From: an uncultured Lachnospiraceae bacterium
GTDB taxonomy: Bacteria; Bacillota; Clostridia; Lachnospirales; Lachnospiraceae
DNA length: 64,000 bases
Assembly: GCA_900315735.1 (NCBI GenBank)
Contig: ONAD01000014.1
Coordinates: 1-64,000 of the forward strand
Direction of reading: 5' to 3'
Below, in pieces: positions 33,463-41,908 of this stretch. Position 1 is the stretch's first letter. Each line of letters starts with the position of its first letter. Made by a program: the position numbers and the translations under genes. The notes below the pieces were generated by a model. The model was not told where the DNA came from. It worked only from the letters and a program-made list of their open reading frames with translations, and searched no databases.

Positions 33463-34437
33463 ATGGAACAGAAAAAGCACATAAATAATTTGCTGGACAA
33501 GGCATCTTCTCAAAAGAAAAAGTCGGAGTCCATTCAAAGAGCATACGAAAACTATATTAATAGCGGATCCAATGCGGAAATGGAGTTGATCATTAGCGAA
33601 CTCGATGAGTATTGTGTTGCTTGGGTGAGGCGACAACTTTGGAAAACAGGCTGTTATTCTGAAGAAAATGAACACACTGCGATGCAGGAAAGCCGACTGG
33701 CGGCTTGGAAAGTTATAGAGCAGGATAAGAAAGAGAAAACTGTCAGGCAAGACTTTACATACTATGTTTTTGGCGTCTACAAACATAAAGTGTTAGACGA
33801 GATAAGGAAGTTTTCTACTGCCAGAAAACAATATGAAACCGTATCACTCGATGAACCGATTGATGACTCTGGCCATGCTTATGCAGAAAAAATTTCATCA
33901 GCCACAATTGAAGACGAAATAGATGGCGAAGAAAAAAGAAAATTGTACGAGGAATTGTTTATTCTTTATTGTCGTGCCTTCACCGAAGCTACTGCCTATC
34001 CGCCTAGGAGTTTAGCGTTATATTATGCTAGAGTATTACCACACTTGTTAGCAGTAATCCCAGATAATAAAGCGTCATCTGCAAAATGGGCATTTGACTA
34101 CATGACCGATAGAACATTATTTTATCTTAAGAATGATTCAGAGAGATATCTACAAACGAATGTTAGCAAACAGCTCACCTGGTGTGTTTCATTTTTAAAT
34201 CAGATAGAAAGCGTAGACGAGAGCATAGATAATAGCAAACGACTGGGTGATGTTATTTATACGCAGCATTTTAATAAGGGAAAAATCGAAGATTGGGCAG
34301 AATATATGCATAAAGTTTGCACAAAGGTTGCGATGAAACTTGTTATAGAAAATTCGGAGCTTCTGGAAACTGCCAAATCATACCTTGAGGAAAACGATGT
34401 ATTATATAAGCTTGTAAAAGGAGGGCATTCGAGATGA
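33463..34437 (+). CDS. ECF-like sigma factor
   Basis: 324 residues. Residues ~20-130 resemble sigma region 2: YCVAWVRRQLWKTG, ESRLAAWKVIEQ, FTYYVFGVYKHKVLDEIRKF, then the linker ETVSLDEPIDDSGHAY typical of SigmaI/ECF-like proteins. A convincing region 4 is not evident; the C-terminal half is helical and novel. It overlaps the following zinc anti-sigma gene by four bases (ATGA), a standard arrangement. Start ATG 33463 lies behind TAGGAGG; longer frames into the CHAT gene are not credible. It is probably the factor for the repeated promoter motif. Confidence 0.72.
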   Translation: MEQKKHINNLLDKASSQKKKSESIQRAYENYINSGSNAEMELIISELDEYCVAWVRRQLWKTGCYSEENEHTAMQESRLAAWKVIEQDKKEKTVRQDFTYYVFGVYKHKVLDEIRKFSTARKQYETVSLDEPIDDSGHAYAEKISSATIEDEIDGEEKRKLYEELFILYCRAFTEATAYPPRSLALYYARVLPHLLAVIPDNKASSAKWAFDYMTDRTLFYLKNDSERYLQTNVSKQLTWCVSFLNQIESVDESIDNSKRLGDVIYTQHFNKGKIEDWAEYMHKVCTKVAMKLVIENSELLETAKSYLEENDVLYKLVKGGHSR

Positions 34438-35057
34438 AACATATTGACTTTAATAATCTGTATAATCTTGCCACTCTGACGATAGATGATGCTCCATTAG
34501 ATGAACTTCAAATCGAGCAAATGAATCATATTGCTGATTGTAAAGATTGCTATGATGAATTCTGCAGTATTATGGCTATTCTTGAGGTAACAAACGAATC
34601 CGGGATGATTGCTGTCAGAAAAATATTAAGCGATAAGCTGGACTCTTCTGAGGATAGTGTTGTTCAAAAAATACTCGCTGTCATCTCTGTTAGAGCGAAA
34701 GTGATAAAAGAACAAATTAGTGTTATCATGGAGCAGCTACAAAGCGATTTTAGTGGATTGTGTTTTGAGGCTCCGCTTGCGATGGCTGCTCGAAATGTCG
34801 AGCCTGACACACCCCCTAAAATTTCCAGACTTGAGGACATTGAAAACGAGAAAACTTTTATTCTATTTGATCCGGCTCTTGGATCAATGTATGTACAATT
34901 AGATATTCGAGATTTGACATCAGATGCTATATCAGTATATTTGAACTTTCCCAACAAGAAAAAGAAGGAAATCCCACTGACTCGTGATGGGTATATATTA
35001 AAGGGTGAACTTAATAATATCATGGATACTGATTTTGAAATCATTATTACGCAGTAG
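34434..35057 (+). CDS. Zinc anti-sigma factor-like protein
   Basis: 207 residues. The N-terminus has the ZAS signature H-x3-C-x2-C (HIADCKDCYDEFCSIM), by which anti-sigma factors bind zinc and wrap their sigma factor. The middle is helical; the final ~70 residues (FILFDPALGSMYVQLDIRDL onward) form a beta-rich domain of unknown role. No membrane segment, so it is a cytoplasmic anti-sigma that senses an internal cue. Translationally coupled to the sigma gene and followed by a terminator: last gene of the 26-kb block. Confidence 0.78.
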   Translation: MKHIDFNNLYNLATLTIDDAPLDELQIEQMNHIADCKDCYDEFCSIMAILEVTNESGMIAVRKILSDKLDSSEDSVVQKILAVISVRAKVIKEQISVIMEQLQSDFSGLCFEAPLAMAARNVEPDTPPKISRLEDIENEKTFILFDPALGSMYVQLDIRDLTSDAISVYLNFPNKKKKEIPLTRDGYILKGELNNIMDTDFEIIITQ

Positions 35058-35080
35058 AGCATACCACCAAACAGCTCATA

Positions 35081-35110
35081 AAAAAGTCATTCGAGAGAAT
35101 GGCTTTTTTT
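35081..35110 (+). terminator. Terminator of the main island operon
   Basis: AAAAAGTCATTC (35081-35092), loop GAGA, GAATGGCTTTTTTT (35097-35110): a 12-bp stem with T tract right after the anti-sigma gene. Confidence 0.85.
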
Positions 35111-35113
35111 GTT

Positions 35114-35139
35114 GGGAAAATTTAATCTAGACCGACTTA
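35114..35139 (+). promoter_or_regulatory. Island sigma-factor promoter, copy 2
   Basis: GGGAAAA (35114-35120), 11-base spacer, CCGACTTA (35132-35139), directly after the operon terminator and 34 bases before the next gene. Confidence 0.7.
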
Positions 35140-35172
35140 TAAGGTAGCAAAGAATGAAAGGTGGAGATCGAT

Positions 35173-35952
35173 TTGGTAGACGAACGTATTAAATCATTAG
35201 TTGGATGTTCTAAAAACCTGCTTGATAATGGACAAACACCATGTTTTTTTATAAATGGTTCATCCGAGTTGGGTTTGCTAGAAAATTATGCACTAGAACT
35301 TGTGGGTGAATTAGAAAGCAATCTAGTGTTCTTCAAGGGTATTGTGAAATACTTTGCGGTGAAAATGCCGCACATTAACTCATCCGAGGAACAAAACTCT
35401 TTTACTGAAAAGGTTCTAGAGAGTATCAGTATTGCTAGAGATTGCTACAATGAGTTCAGAGGAATCATCATCATTGAACTTGATCAACTATGGAATGCTT
35501 CTGGAGCGAACGAACACTTCTCCTGTGTAAACCAGGTGTTTAATTCCTTCCCGAAAAATTGTTATATCGTAGTTGCCGCTGGGAAAGAAAATACAAATAA
35601 GATGAAAAGCATCAAAAGTCAATTGAGTGAATCATGTATCTTAATTGACGCAGCAATCCCGGAGTTTGATCTTCAGTTTTTTTCTAATCTCTTTGTAAGT
35701 GCCGCATTAGATATGGGGTATTCCGTGACAGATGCAGCAAAAAATCAAATGAAGCATTATCTTTCGGAAATGCGATGGGTAACTAAAGATGTGAAGCGGT
35801 TAGTAATGCAAACTTTATTCCAGATTGACATTGCTAAAAAGCTCTCCGAAGACAACTGTGTTATTGACGAACTGGATTTAATAAATCTTCCGGGAAGAAG
35901 TGAACGTGTACCTGAAAAAACAAAAATCGGATTCGCTCCATACAAGGCATAG
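35173..35952 (+). CDS. AAA+-like protein with degenerate P-loop
   Basis: 259 residues, starting at TTG 35173 after AGGTGGAG. It has the outline of a small AAA+ ATPase: a strand-loop at CFFINGSSELGLLENYALEL where the Walker A GKT is missing, a Walker B-like FRGIIIIELDQLWNASG, and a C-terminal lid-like helical part (MGYSVTDAAKNQMKHYLSEM). It may bind but not hydrolyse nucleotide. It is followed after ten bases by the TraG-like ATPase, of which it may be a partner. No confident family name. Confidence 0.6.
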   Translation: MVDERIKSLVGCSKNLLDNGQTPCFFINGSSELGLLENYALELVGELESNLVFFKGIVKYFAVKMPHINSSEEQNSFTEKVLESISIARDCYNEFRGIIIIELDQLWNASGANEHFSCVNQVFNSFPKNCYIVVAAGKENTNKMKSIKSQLSESCILIDAAIPEFDLQFFSNLFVSAALDMGYSVTDAAKNQMKHYLSEMRWVTKDVKRLVMQTLFQIDIAKKLSEDNCVIDELDLINLPGRSERVPEKTKIGFAPYKA

Positions 35953-35962
35953 GAGGATGGAT

Positions 35963-37381
35963 ATGTTTAATGATGGATTAAGGTATCAGGAGTCAAGGAT
36001 GGCATCAGATGCTGAATTAACTAGTGATCTCGACTCTTTTTACATTGGCGAAGCACCACATATCTTACGAGGAGGACCGGTGCTTTTTAGGGATACAAAT
36101 CAGCTATACATTGATTCGAGCGACAGCCATTCTCTGATATTGGGCAATACGGGATCAATGAAGACTCTCCGCTTTGTCTTGCCATTGATCTTTACATGTG
36201 CCAAGGCTGGTGAATCGATGATTGTAATTGATCCGAAGGGCGAGTTGTCAAGAAAGATGTCTCCTTTTCTGTCAAAGGAAGGATACAAAAACGTTGTGTT
36301 GAATCTACGGACTCCGCAAAAATCACCTGATAGGTGGAACCCTCTGGAGCGGGTAGAAAAGGCTTATTATGCAGGCGCAGATGGTAAACACGCCGCAGTA
36401 TTACAACTTAATGATCTTTTCAATGAAGTTTTCTTCAAACGCACAGATGCGAAAGATCCATATTGGAATGAGTCTGCAGGACAGCTTGCGCTGGGACTGG
36501 CATTGCTAATGTTAGCATTAGAAGAGGATCTCAACATGGGAAACCTCTTGAAATGGCGCTATGAGAAAATGGACGATGGCACTTTACAAAAATGCTTTGA
36601 ATCACTCCCTAAAGATAGCGATATATATCAGAACCTCGCAGGATATATGGATTTAACCGCAGAAAACACTAAATCATGTATCAAGTCATCCTTTGACCAA
36701 CTTGTAAGAGTTTTCAAATCATCGCCAGCCTTAACAGAAATGTTATCAACAACGTCCTTTGATCTTGAAAAAATCGGTGAAACAAAAACAGCGGTTTTTC
36801 TCATTGTTCCGGACGAGAATACTACCTTTCATTTTCTAGCCACTCTTTTTGTCAGTCAATGTTATTCTTCTTTGCTTGGTGTGGCTGAGAAACATAACGG
36901 AACACTCCCACTACGGGTCAACTTTGTCCTTGAAGAATTCTGTAACTTGCCGACGTTTTCGGATTTGTTACCGATGATTACAGCTGCACGAAGTCGTAAC
37001 ATAAGGCTCCATTTGGTGATTCAGTCGTATGGGCAATTAGTAGAGAAATATGGTGAAAACGCCGCTAAAGCCATTCTTGACAATTGTGGGAACTTAATAT
37101 ACTTACACAGCCGTGAGATGCAGTTTTTACGCTATATAAGTGATCTTGCCGGACATAACGAATACGGGAGACCATTGTTATCCACTTCACGCCTGCAAAG
37201 GTTAAGTAAAAATGAAACATTGATATTTCATGATCGTTGTTATCCCATTTTAGTTGAGAACATACCGCTTATATTTGAGTATCCAATTGTGCTCGGTACC
37301 CTAATTCCGGAAAAAAAGAATGAAAATGAATTGGTTGCTCCTTTATCTGACATGGATTTCATAGATAACGAATGGTCATAA
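35963..37381 (+). CDS. TraG/VirD4-like coupling ATPase
   Basis: 472 residues, with Walker A GNTGSMKT at 61-68, FVIDPKGE-type strand (MIVIDPKGELSRKM), Walker B NFVLEEFCNLPTF and LHLVIQSYGQLVEKYG, all typical of TraG/VirD4 type IV coupling proteins. The N-terminal membrane anchor of true coupling proteins is lacking. It is clearly more TraG-like than the ATPase at 17387. It ends FIDNEWS, recalling the Trp/acidic ends of other island proteins. ATG 35963 follows TAGGAGG. No conjugation genes surround it, so its cargo is unknown. Confidence 0.87.
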   Translation: MFNDGLRYQESRMASDAELTSDLDSFYIGEAPHILRGGPVLFRDTNQLYIDSSDSHSLILGNTGSMKTLRFVLPLIFTCAKAGESMIVIDPKGELSRKMSPFLSKEGYKNVVLNLRTPQKSPDRWNPLERVEKAYYAGADGKHAAVLQLNDLFNEVFFKRTDAKDPYWNESAGQLALGLALLMLALEEDLNMGNLLKWRYEKMDDGTLQKCFESLPKDSDIYQNLAGYMDLTAENTKSCIKSSFDQLVRVFKSSPALTEMLSTTSFDLEKIGETKTAVFLIVPDENTTFHFLATLFVSQCYSSLLGVAEKHNGTLPLRVNFVLEEFCNLPTFSDLLPMITAARSRNIRLHLVIQSYGQLVEKYGENAAKAILDNCGNLIYLHSREMQFLRYISDLAGHNEYGRPLLSTSRLQRLSKNETLIFHDRCYPILVENIPLIFEYPIVLGTLIPEKKNENELVAPLSDMDFIDNEWS

Positions 37382-37400
37382 AAATTTTTAATTAGTATTC

Positions 37401-37426
37401 GGGAAAAACTTCTCCTTTCCGACTTA
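37401..37426 (+). promoter_or_regulatory. Island sigma-factor promoter, copy 3
   Basis: GGGAAAA (37401-37407), 11-base spacer, CCGACTTA (37419-37426), 31 bases before the exonuclease start. The 8-base -10 block is identical to copy 2 although the spacer is unrelated. Confidence 0.7.
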
Positions 37427-37456
37427 ATAAATGAAAAGAACGAAAGGAGAAGAAAA

Positions 37457-38170
37457 ATGCAGAAGGCGAGAAGAATAGTAATTGATTTAGAAATGAATCC
37501 TGTTTCCAAGGGGCTTAAAACTGTAAGAGCTAACCTTTCAAGAGAGATAATTGAAATAGGCGCAAGCATGATTGATGAACAGAACAAAATAGTAGACGAA
37601 TTTCACTGCTTTGTGAAGCCAGATTTTAATACCTGCATTGTCCCGTTTATAACAAATTTGACCGGTATATCGTACTGTGATGTCGTTTCCGCCGTTTCGC
37701 TTGAAAAGGCTTTGGATCAATTGGAACGCTGGATAGAGTATGATTGCGAGACTTTAGTTTATAGCTGGAGTAGCGCTGATCTTCAGCAGATGACCAAAGA
37801 GTGCGAATATAAAGGTATTCACATACCGCCAAATATGGCACATTGGATTGACTTCCAATCAGAATACTACAAAGTGATGGATATTGATTCGACTTGTCGT
37901 CAGCTCTCGTTACACAAGGCAGCAGAACAGTTCGGCATTATCATGGACGAACGGAAAGCGCATTCTGCATTGTATGATGCAAAAATTACCGCAGAACTTC
38001 TGATTCCGATTTTAAATGGGGATTATAGAGAACAACGTGAATATTTAAGAAAAACGACTGAAGCAGAGTTGGAGGATCACTCTTTTACCCTTGGTGATGC
38101 TTGTGGGAATGTATTAAAGCAGTTTTTGCTCCAAATGCAGATGCCAGAGGGACCAGTAATCGCACATTGA
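37457..38170 (+). CDS. DEDDh (DnaQ-like) 3'-5' exonuclease
   Basis: 237 residues with the exonuclease motifs in order: Asp10/Glu12 in IVIDLEMNP, the second Asp in VYSWSSADLQQM, and H-x4-D in AHSALYDAKI. It belongs to the DnaQ/KapD-like group, which trims single-stranded DNA or RNA. As the first gene under sigma promoter copy 3 it is a nucleic-acid-degrading member of the island regulon. Strong AAAGGAG site. The last 40 residues have no known role. Confidence 0.87.
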   Translation: MQKARRIVIDLEMNPVSKGLKTVRANLSREIIEIGASMIDEQNKIVDEFHCFVKPDFNTCIVPFITNLTGISYCDVVSAVSLEKALDQLERWIEYDCETLVYSWSSADLQQMTKECEYKGIHIPPNMAHWIDFQSEYYKVMDIDSTCRQLSLHKAAEQFGIIMDERKAHSALYDAKITAELLIPILNGDYREQREYLRKTTEAELEDHSFTLGDACGNVLKQFLLQMQMPEGPVIAH

Positions 38171-38189
38171 TATGAGAGAAGAATAAAAA

Positions 38190-38780
38190 ATGAGAGAACA
38201 TACATATTCCGTTAAAATTTCTAATCTAATCAAGGAATTCTTAAGCATGGACGACTGGCACTATTCCTTTGATGACCGAAACGGGACATTTCAATTTGGA
38301 CTCAACATCTCGGCCAAAATTAAAAACATCAAATACCTGGTGGATGTAGATGAAGATTCATTTATCGTATATGCTTATTGCCCCATTGGTGCAGACACAG
38401 ACAATACAGAGATGATGCACCGGATGTCAGATTTCGTTTGTAGAGCTAATTATGGACTAAAGAACGGAAATTTTGAATTAGATATGAGAGATGGTGAGAT
38501 TCGTTACAAATGCTATGCAGATTGCGAAAACACCCTTCCCTCGATTGAGGTTGTCAGGACAAGCATTTATTTCCCGGCCGTTATGTTTGAAAGATATGGG
38601 ACTGGCATTGCTGAGATTATTTTTAATAATTCAACAGCACAAGCCGCCATCGCTAAATCAGAAGGAAACATGCGAAGCAGTGCTAATAATGATGCCCCAC
38701 AAGCATCGCGTGCAGAAGCAGAGGCTGTCTTAGAAAAACTCGCTGCTCACTTTACCGAAAACTCTGATAGTTCCAATTAA
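38190..38780 (+). CDS. YbjN-like protein
   Basis: 196 residues with a YbjN/CesT-like (type III chaperone fold) core: SFDDRNGTFQFGLNISAKIK, DSFIVYAYCPIGA, CRANYGLKNGNFELDMRDGE. YbjN-family proteins act as regulators or chaperone-like binders. The last 50 residues are Ala/Glu-rich and probably disordered. It follows the exonuclease by 19 bases with a weak ribosome site and is the last intact gene of the island; the next 80 bases contain only an 8-codon stub. Confidence 0.75.
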   Translation: MREHTYSVKISNLIKEFLSMDDWHYSFDDRNGTFQFGLNISAKIKNIKYLVDVDEDSFIVYAYCPIGADTDNTEMMHRMSDFVCRANYGLKNGNFELDMRDGEIRYKCYADCENTLPSIEVVRTSIYFPAVMFERYGTGIAEIIFNNSTAQAAIAKSEGNMRSSANNDAPQASRAEAEAVLEKLAAHFTENSDSSN

Positions 38781-38863
38781 GGTACATGACTGTATGCATA
38801 TGAGGAGGAGATTTCATTGGCAAAAAAATCTGGCAACTGATATGAAATGGATTTAAGGAGAAA

Positions 38864-39067
38864 ATGCAGATATTTGTAGATGCAGATGCGTGTCCGGTAG
38901 TAGATATTGTCGAGACAATAGCAGAAAAATACAATATTTCCACCACATTGCTGTGTGATACGAATCATATTTTGTATTCTGATTGCAGCGAGGTAATTGT
39001 AGTAGGTGCAGGAGCAGATGCAGTAGATTATAAACTGATCAAGCTGTGTGATTCCAGCAAGAAGTAA
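38864..39067 (+). pseudogene. Truncated YaiI/YqxD (DUF188) gene
   Basis: The frame opens properly after AAGGAG with MQIFVDADACPVV, then AEKYNISTTLLCDTNHILYS and GAGADAVDYKLIKL, which is the N-terminal half of the DUF188 family (usual length about 150). After residue ~62 the sequence switches to that of an inverted transposase fragment, giving a premature end at 39067. Probably a casualty of insertion and deletion at the right edge of the island. Confidence 0.8.
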
Positions 39068-39240
39068 ATCAGCATGAAGCGTTTTCTCATTCTGAATCTT
39101 ACGATTCGCAATGCAGAAACTATCTTTGAAATGGTTGATTGACTTTTCAACATTTACACGGATCTTGTAAGTATCTTCCCATTCCTGCGAGCCACGTTCT
39201 ACACCAGGATAGGCACGGAGATTTTTCTCTGGTTAAATAT
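39044..39240 (-). pseudogene. Transposase C-terminal fragment
   Basis: On the minus strand this stretch reads NLRAYPGVERGSQEWEDTYK, IRVNVEKSINHFKDSFCIAN, RKIQNEKTLHADLLLAGITQ, which matches the C-terminal end of an IS1182/DDE-type transposase (conserved E-x4-NHFK region). The rest of the IS is missing and its end is fused to the truncated DUF188 gene. Confidence 0.65.
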
Positions 39241-39359
39241 AAATCATTCGTCAGCAGGAAGATGTGGTACATGGATTATCACAGTGGCATTTACGATAAG
39301 TTTTATCTGATGAGACCTGTAAGGTTCGACTGGTAGATTATGGTGATAGAAAGGTAAGC

Positions 39360-39521
39360 GTGATAAAACTGGTTTGCCGGATTACAGGCCTGGGGCTGAA
39401 GGAGTCAAAAGAGCTTGTTGAAACCGCTCCTGATGCAATGATTGTGGCAAGTAGCAGACGGTATGCCAGATGGTTATGCAAAGAGCTTCTGGAAATCGGA
39501 GCGCATGCAGAAATCGCATAA
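39360..39521 (+). CDS. Ribosomal L7/L12 C-terminal-domain-like protein, possibly 5'-truncated
   Basis: From GTG 39360 the frame gives 53 residues matching the bL12 C-terminal fold: VIKLVCRITGLGLKESKELV, ETAPD, and LLEIGAHAEIA. In-frame sequence upstream (CKVRLVDYGDRKVS, from about 39318) also fits the first strand of that domain, but has no ATG before the TAA at 39298, so the gene may have lost its original start. It does not look like the ribosomal copy (no N-terminal dimerisation domain). Function of such stand-alone domains is unknown. Confidence 0.5.
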   Translation: MIKLVCRITGLGLKESKELVETAPDAMIVASSRRYARWLCKELLEIGAHAEIA

Positions 39522-39594
39522 AGCAATGTAGATGATATATGACACAGGTGGTTAGATGCCCTCTGACCACCTGTATAGAAAGGATAGGTGTGTA

Positions 39595-41154
39595 ATGGTA
39601 AAGAAAAGAAGTGGTTATATGAAAGCAACGTTAACCGCAATTGTATGCTGGCTGGCTTTTATCTGGCTGAGGACGTTCAATTATATGACAAATTATGAGA
39701 TGTCAACTGGTCCATATAGTTTTTTGATAATTGGATCTGTAACGCTTGGATTAACTTTGTTTTATTGGCGGTGTTTTTATCCAGATGATGATTGCTCAAC
39801 AGTAATATCCATTCTTTTTGATGTCGATGATGATGAATTGGAAGAGCTTTTCGAAGAGTGTGGTGATGGGAAAGGGAAGCGATGGAGCCTCTTGCGTAAG
39901 TCCATGCTGGTTGTGTGTGTATTATCCCTGTTATGCTTGCTGGGATTTGCTTTTGAGATGTGGACAGATATTACAGTCTTCACTGATGCAACCTACATAA
40001 ATATCGGAATTTTTACCATTAATAAGAAGTATATGTTTGATCCACTGCTCTTTCTTGTGTTCCCTATCTGGACACAGTGCATTTTCAGAGGTATTCGTGA
40101 AGAAGGTTATAAAGTTAAAAGTGTGTTTTCTGCGTCTATCCAGCTGATCGCGCTTTCACTGATTTCGTTTCTGCTTTTCATGAAGCTTCCTAATATATGG
40201 CTGATTGAGTTGGCTATGATTGAGAGCATCGTTATCATCAGTGCCATCAAAAAGTATGTCTGGAAACAATGCTCTAAGAAAAAGGGTAACACTATTGCTT
40301 TGATGTGCGCATATGAGCTGTTCTGGTGTTATATGTTAGCCCTTTTCTTCCGTTCGGGGATGACAATCAGCCAGTACACATACGGGAATGACTGGAGTGA
40401 ATACCAGGCAAATATAAGCTCTGTCTTAAGTGGAGCGACTGCGTTTGGAAGGTCTGCGGCACTGTCTTCAAACCAGGCTGTATTGGACTTCCTTATCAAT
40501 AGAAACAACTACTTTCTTGCTAGCTTATATTATGGCGGATGGGTGGCAGCTGTAATTGTTATCGCTGTGCTGGTAGTCTTTCTTTTTGCAACACGCAGGA
40601 TGCTGGGAAATCATGCTAAGGATAACAGAAATCATCTGGTATATACCGCAGCCTGGTTGACGTTAGCATTACGAGTAATTCTAGGGATTCCATATAGTCT
40701 GGGTATTGTTGCAATGCCGATAGCACTGCCTTTCGCAGGTAAAATCGGTCTATACATGGACACGATAGCACTTGGTCTGTTAATTTGGTCGGCCTATGAA
40801 GCGAAGAAAATTGATAAGAGTTTCTATAAAGACCGGCTGATGGCTGATGTTGTTGGTGAGAATGAGGTTCAGATCGAAGAGGAGGAAGACGATGACGAAG
40901 TTGCGTTTGAAGTATTGGAAATGGTTACGCTGACATCCGGAGATTATTCCCAGAGATGCTTTGCTGAGAAATTCGAAGAGGGAAAGATCCTTGTATTAGA
41001 GCCTGTTAACAGTGATGAGAACTGGGTGTTTATTGTGGAAAGAGACAAAGAGTCAGGTAAATGGCATGATGCAGAAGATGCAGAGGTTAGAGCAGAGCTG
41101 CTATTAACCTACAGCCGCAATAACAAGCCTGATTGTATGGAGGTGGTTGAATGA
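39595..41154 (+). CDS. Polytopic membrane protein of unknown function
   Basis: 519 residues starting at ATG 39595 (GAAAGGAT upstream). About ten membrane spans occupy residues 10-420, interrupted by an acidic cytoplasmic loop (FDVDDDELEELFEECGDGKG). The last spans (GIVAMPIALPFAGKIGLYMD) have a faint resemblance to the FtsW/RodA C-terminus, too weak to name it. The C-terminal ~110 residues are acidic and soluble (EEEEDDDEVAFEVLEM onwards). It overlaps the next small gene by four bases. It lies among remnants but is itself intact. Confidence 0.75.
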   Translation: MVKKRSGYMKATLTAIVCWLAFIWLRTFNYMTNYEMSTGPYSFLIIGSVTLGLTLFYWRCFYPDDDCSTVISILFDVDDDELEELFEECGDGKGKRWSLLRKSMLVVCVLSLLCLLGFAFEMWTDITVFTDATYINIGIFTINKKYMFDPLLFLVFPIWTQCIFRGIREEGYKVKSVFSASIQLIALSLISFLLFMKLPNIWLIELAMIESIVIISAIKKYVWKQCSKKKGNTIALMCAYELFWCYMLALFFRSGMTISQYTYGNDWSEYQANISSVLSGATAFGRSAALSSNQAVLDFLINRNNYFLASLYYGGWVAAVIVIAVLVVFLFATRRMLGNHAKDNRNHLVYTAAWLTLALRVILGIPYSLGIVAMPIALPFAGKIGLYMDTIALGLLIWSAYEAKKIDKSFYKDRLMADVVGENEVQIEEEEDDDEVAFEVLEMVTLTSGDYSQRCFAEKFEEGKILVLEPVNSDENWVFIVERDKESGKWHDAEDAEVRAELLLTYSRNNKPDCMEVVE

Positions 41155-41465
41155 TTAACAAAGTAAAGAAGTTTTTGGGAAGTAATGTGATCTTTACACT
41201 TTTTCTGATTATTATCTTGATTGCAGCCGGCTGGATGGCGTGGAAATATACATTAGTCAAGGCTATAGGAAGTGTGGAGAGGATCAATAGTATTGCTAAG
41301 AGCGAAACAGAGGATCAGGTAAAAAACGAAGAAGAATCCGAGGATAGACGTTTTGAATATACGTCTGTAGGAACAGTTTACCACTCGCCTTCAGGTGTCG
41401 ATGCGGGTTCTTTTCCATATCTATATGCTTATGATTTTTATCATTCTTGGGATACCACTGCGTGA
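41151..41465 (+). CDS. Small single-span membrane protein
   Basis: 104 residues: short N-terminal cytoplasmic part, one hydrophobic helix (VIFTLFLIIILIAAGWMAW), then a hydrophilic, charged tail with no cysteines. It starts inside the stop of the polytopic membrane protein gene (ATGA), so the two are probably partners. No family recognised. Confidence 0.65.
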   Translation: MINKVKKFLGSNVIFTLFLIIILIAAGWMAWKYTLVKAIGSVERINSIAKSETEDQVKNEEESEDRRFEYTSVGTVYHSPSGVDAGSFPYLYAYDFYHSWDTTA

Positions 41466-41485
41466 TACATAGGAGATAACGGGCT

Positions 41486-41635
41486 ATGTGGATACATCAA
41501 GAAAGATGGCAGTCTGCTGATTTTGATTATGAATTTATTAGAGATGATTTCACTATGAATAATCTAATGTTCATGGCACAAGACAATAAAGGATTAACTC
41601 ATGTGATTAAAGCGAAGGGAGAGGATTTTGTATGA
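41486..41635 (+). CDS. Short hypothetical protein
   Basis: 49 residues (MWIHQERWQSADFDYEFIRD ...), with AGGAG ten bases upstream; its end overlaps the following start ATG (gtATGA). Short but with convincing translation signals. No homology recognised. Confidence 0.45.
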   Translation: MWIHQERWQSADFDYEFIRDDFTMNNLMFMAQDNKGLTHVIKAKGEDFV

Positions 41636-41908
41636 ATATGATTATTGTGTCTGGAGCATCTGGCGTTGGCAGGAGAGCCTCTGAGCAATATAATTGATAG
41701 ATTAACAGCTTCGTATGATGAGGTGGCAGCGGCTTCAGCGTATGACAGTTTTATTGTAAATCGGTCTCTTGAAGTGGCTTTGAATGATCTTAAAGCTGTT
41801 GTTAAAGGAAGTGACTCCGGTTGTAATCCGGGTGTTATGAAGTATCAAAGTGAATTGGTGACTCTATTGCGGAGTATTCAGGAAGGAGTGGATGAGATCA
41901 GTGAATAA
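41632..41908 (+). pseudogene. Fused remnants of a P-loop gene and a second gene
   Basis: From ATG 41632 the sequence encodes MNMIIVSGASGVGR, the start of a kinase-like P-loop protein, then a stop at about 41697. In another frame, from about 41672 to 41908, a different open stretch (AGEPLSNIIDRLTASYDEVA, ending LLRSIQEGVDEISE) continues. I read this as a deletion that joined the 5' end of one gene to the 3' part of another out of frame. Confidence 0.5.

Noticed and set aside
35963-37381. The island as an integrative conjugative element because of TraG/TraD-like ATPases
   Set aside because: No relaxase, VirB4, VirB6, lytic transglycosylase or origin of transfer was recognised in the whole interval.
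38781-39600. A right-hand copy of the integrase core site (TTCGTAGAGT...)
   Set aside because: I looked for the half-site on both strands in this interval and did not find it; the island's right boundary stays undefined.
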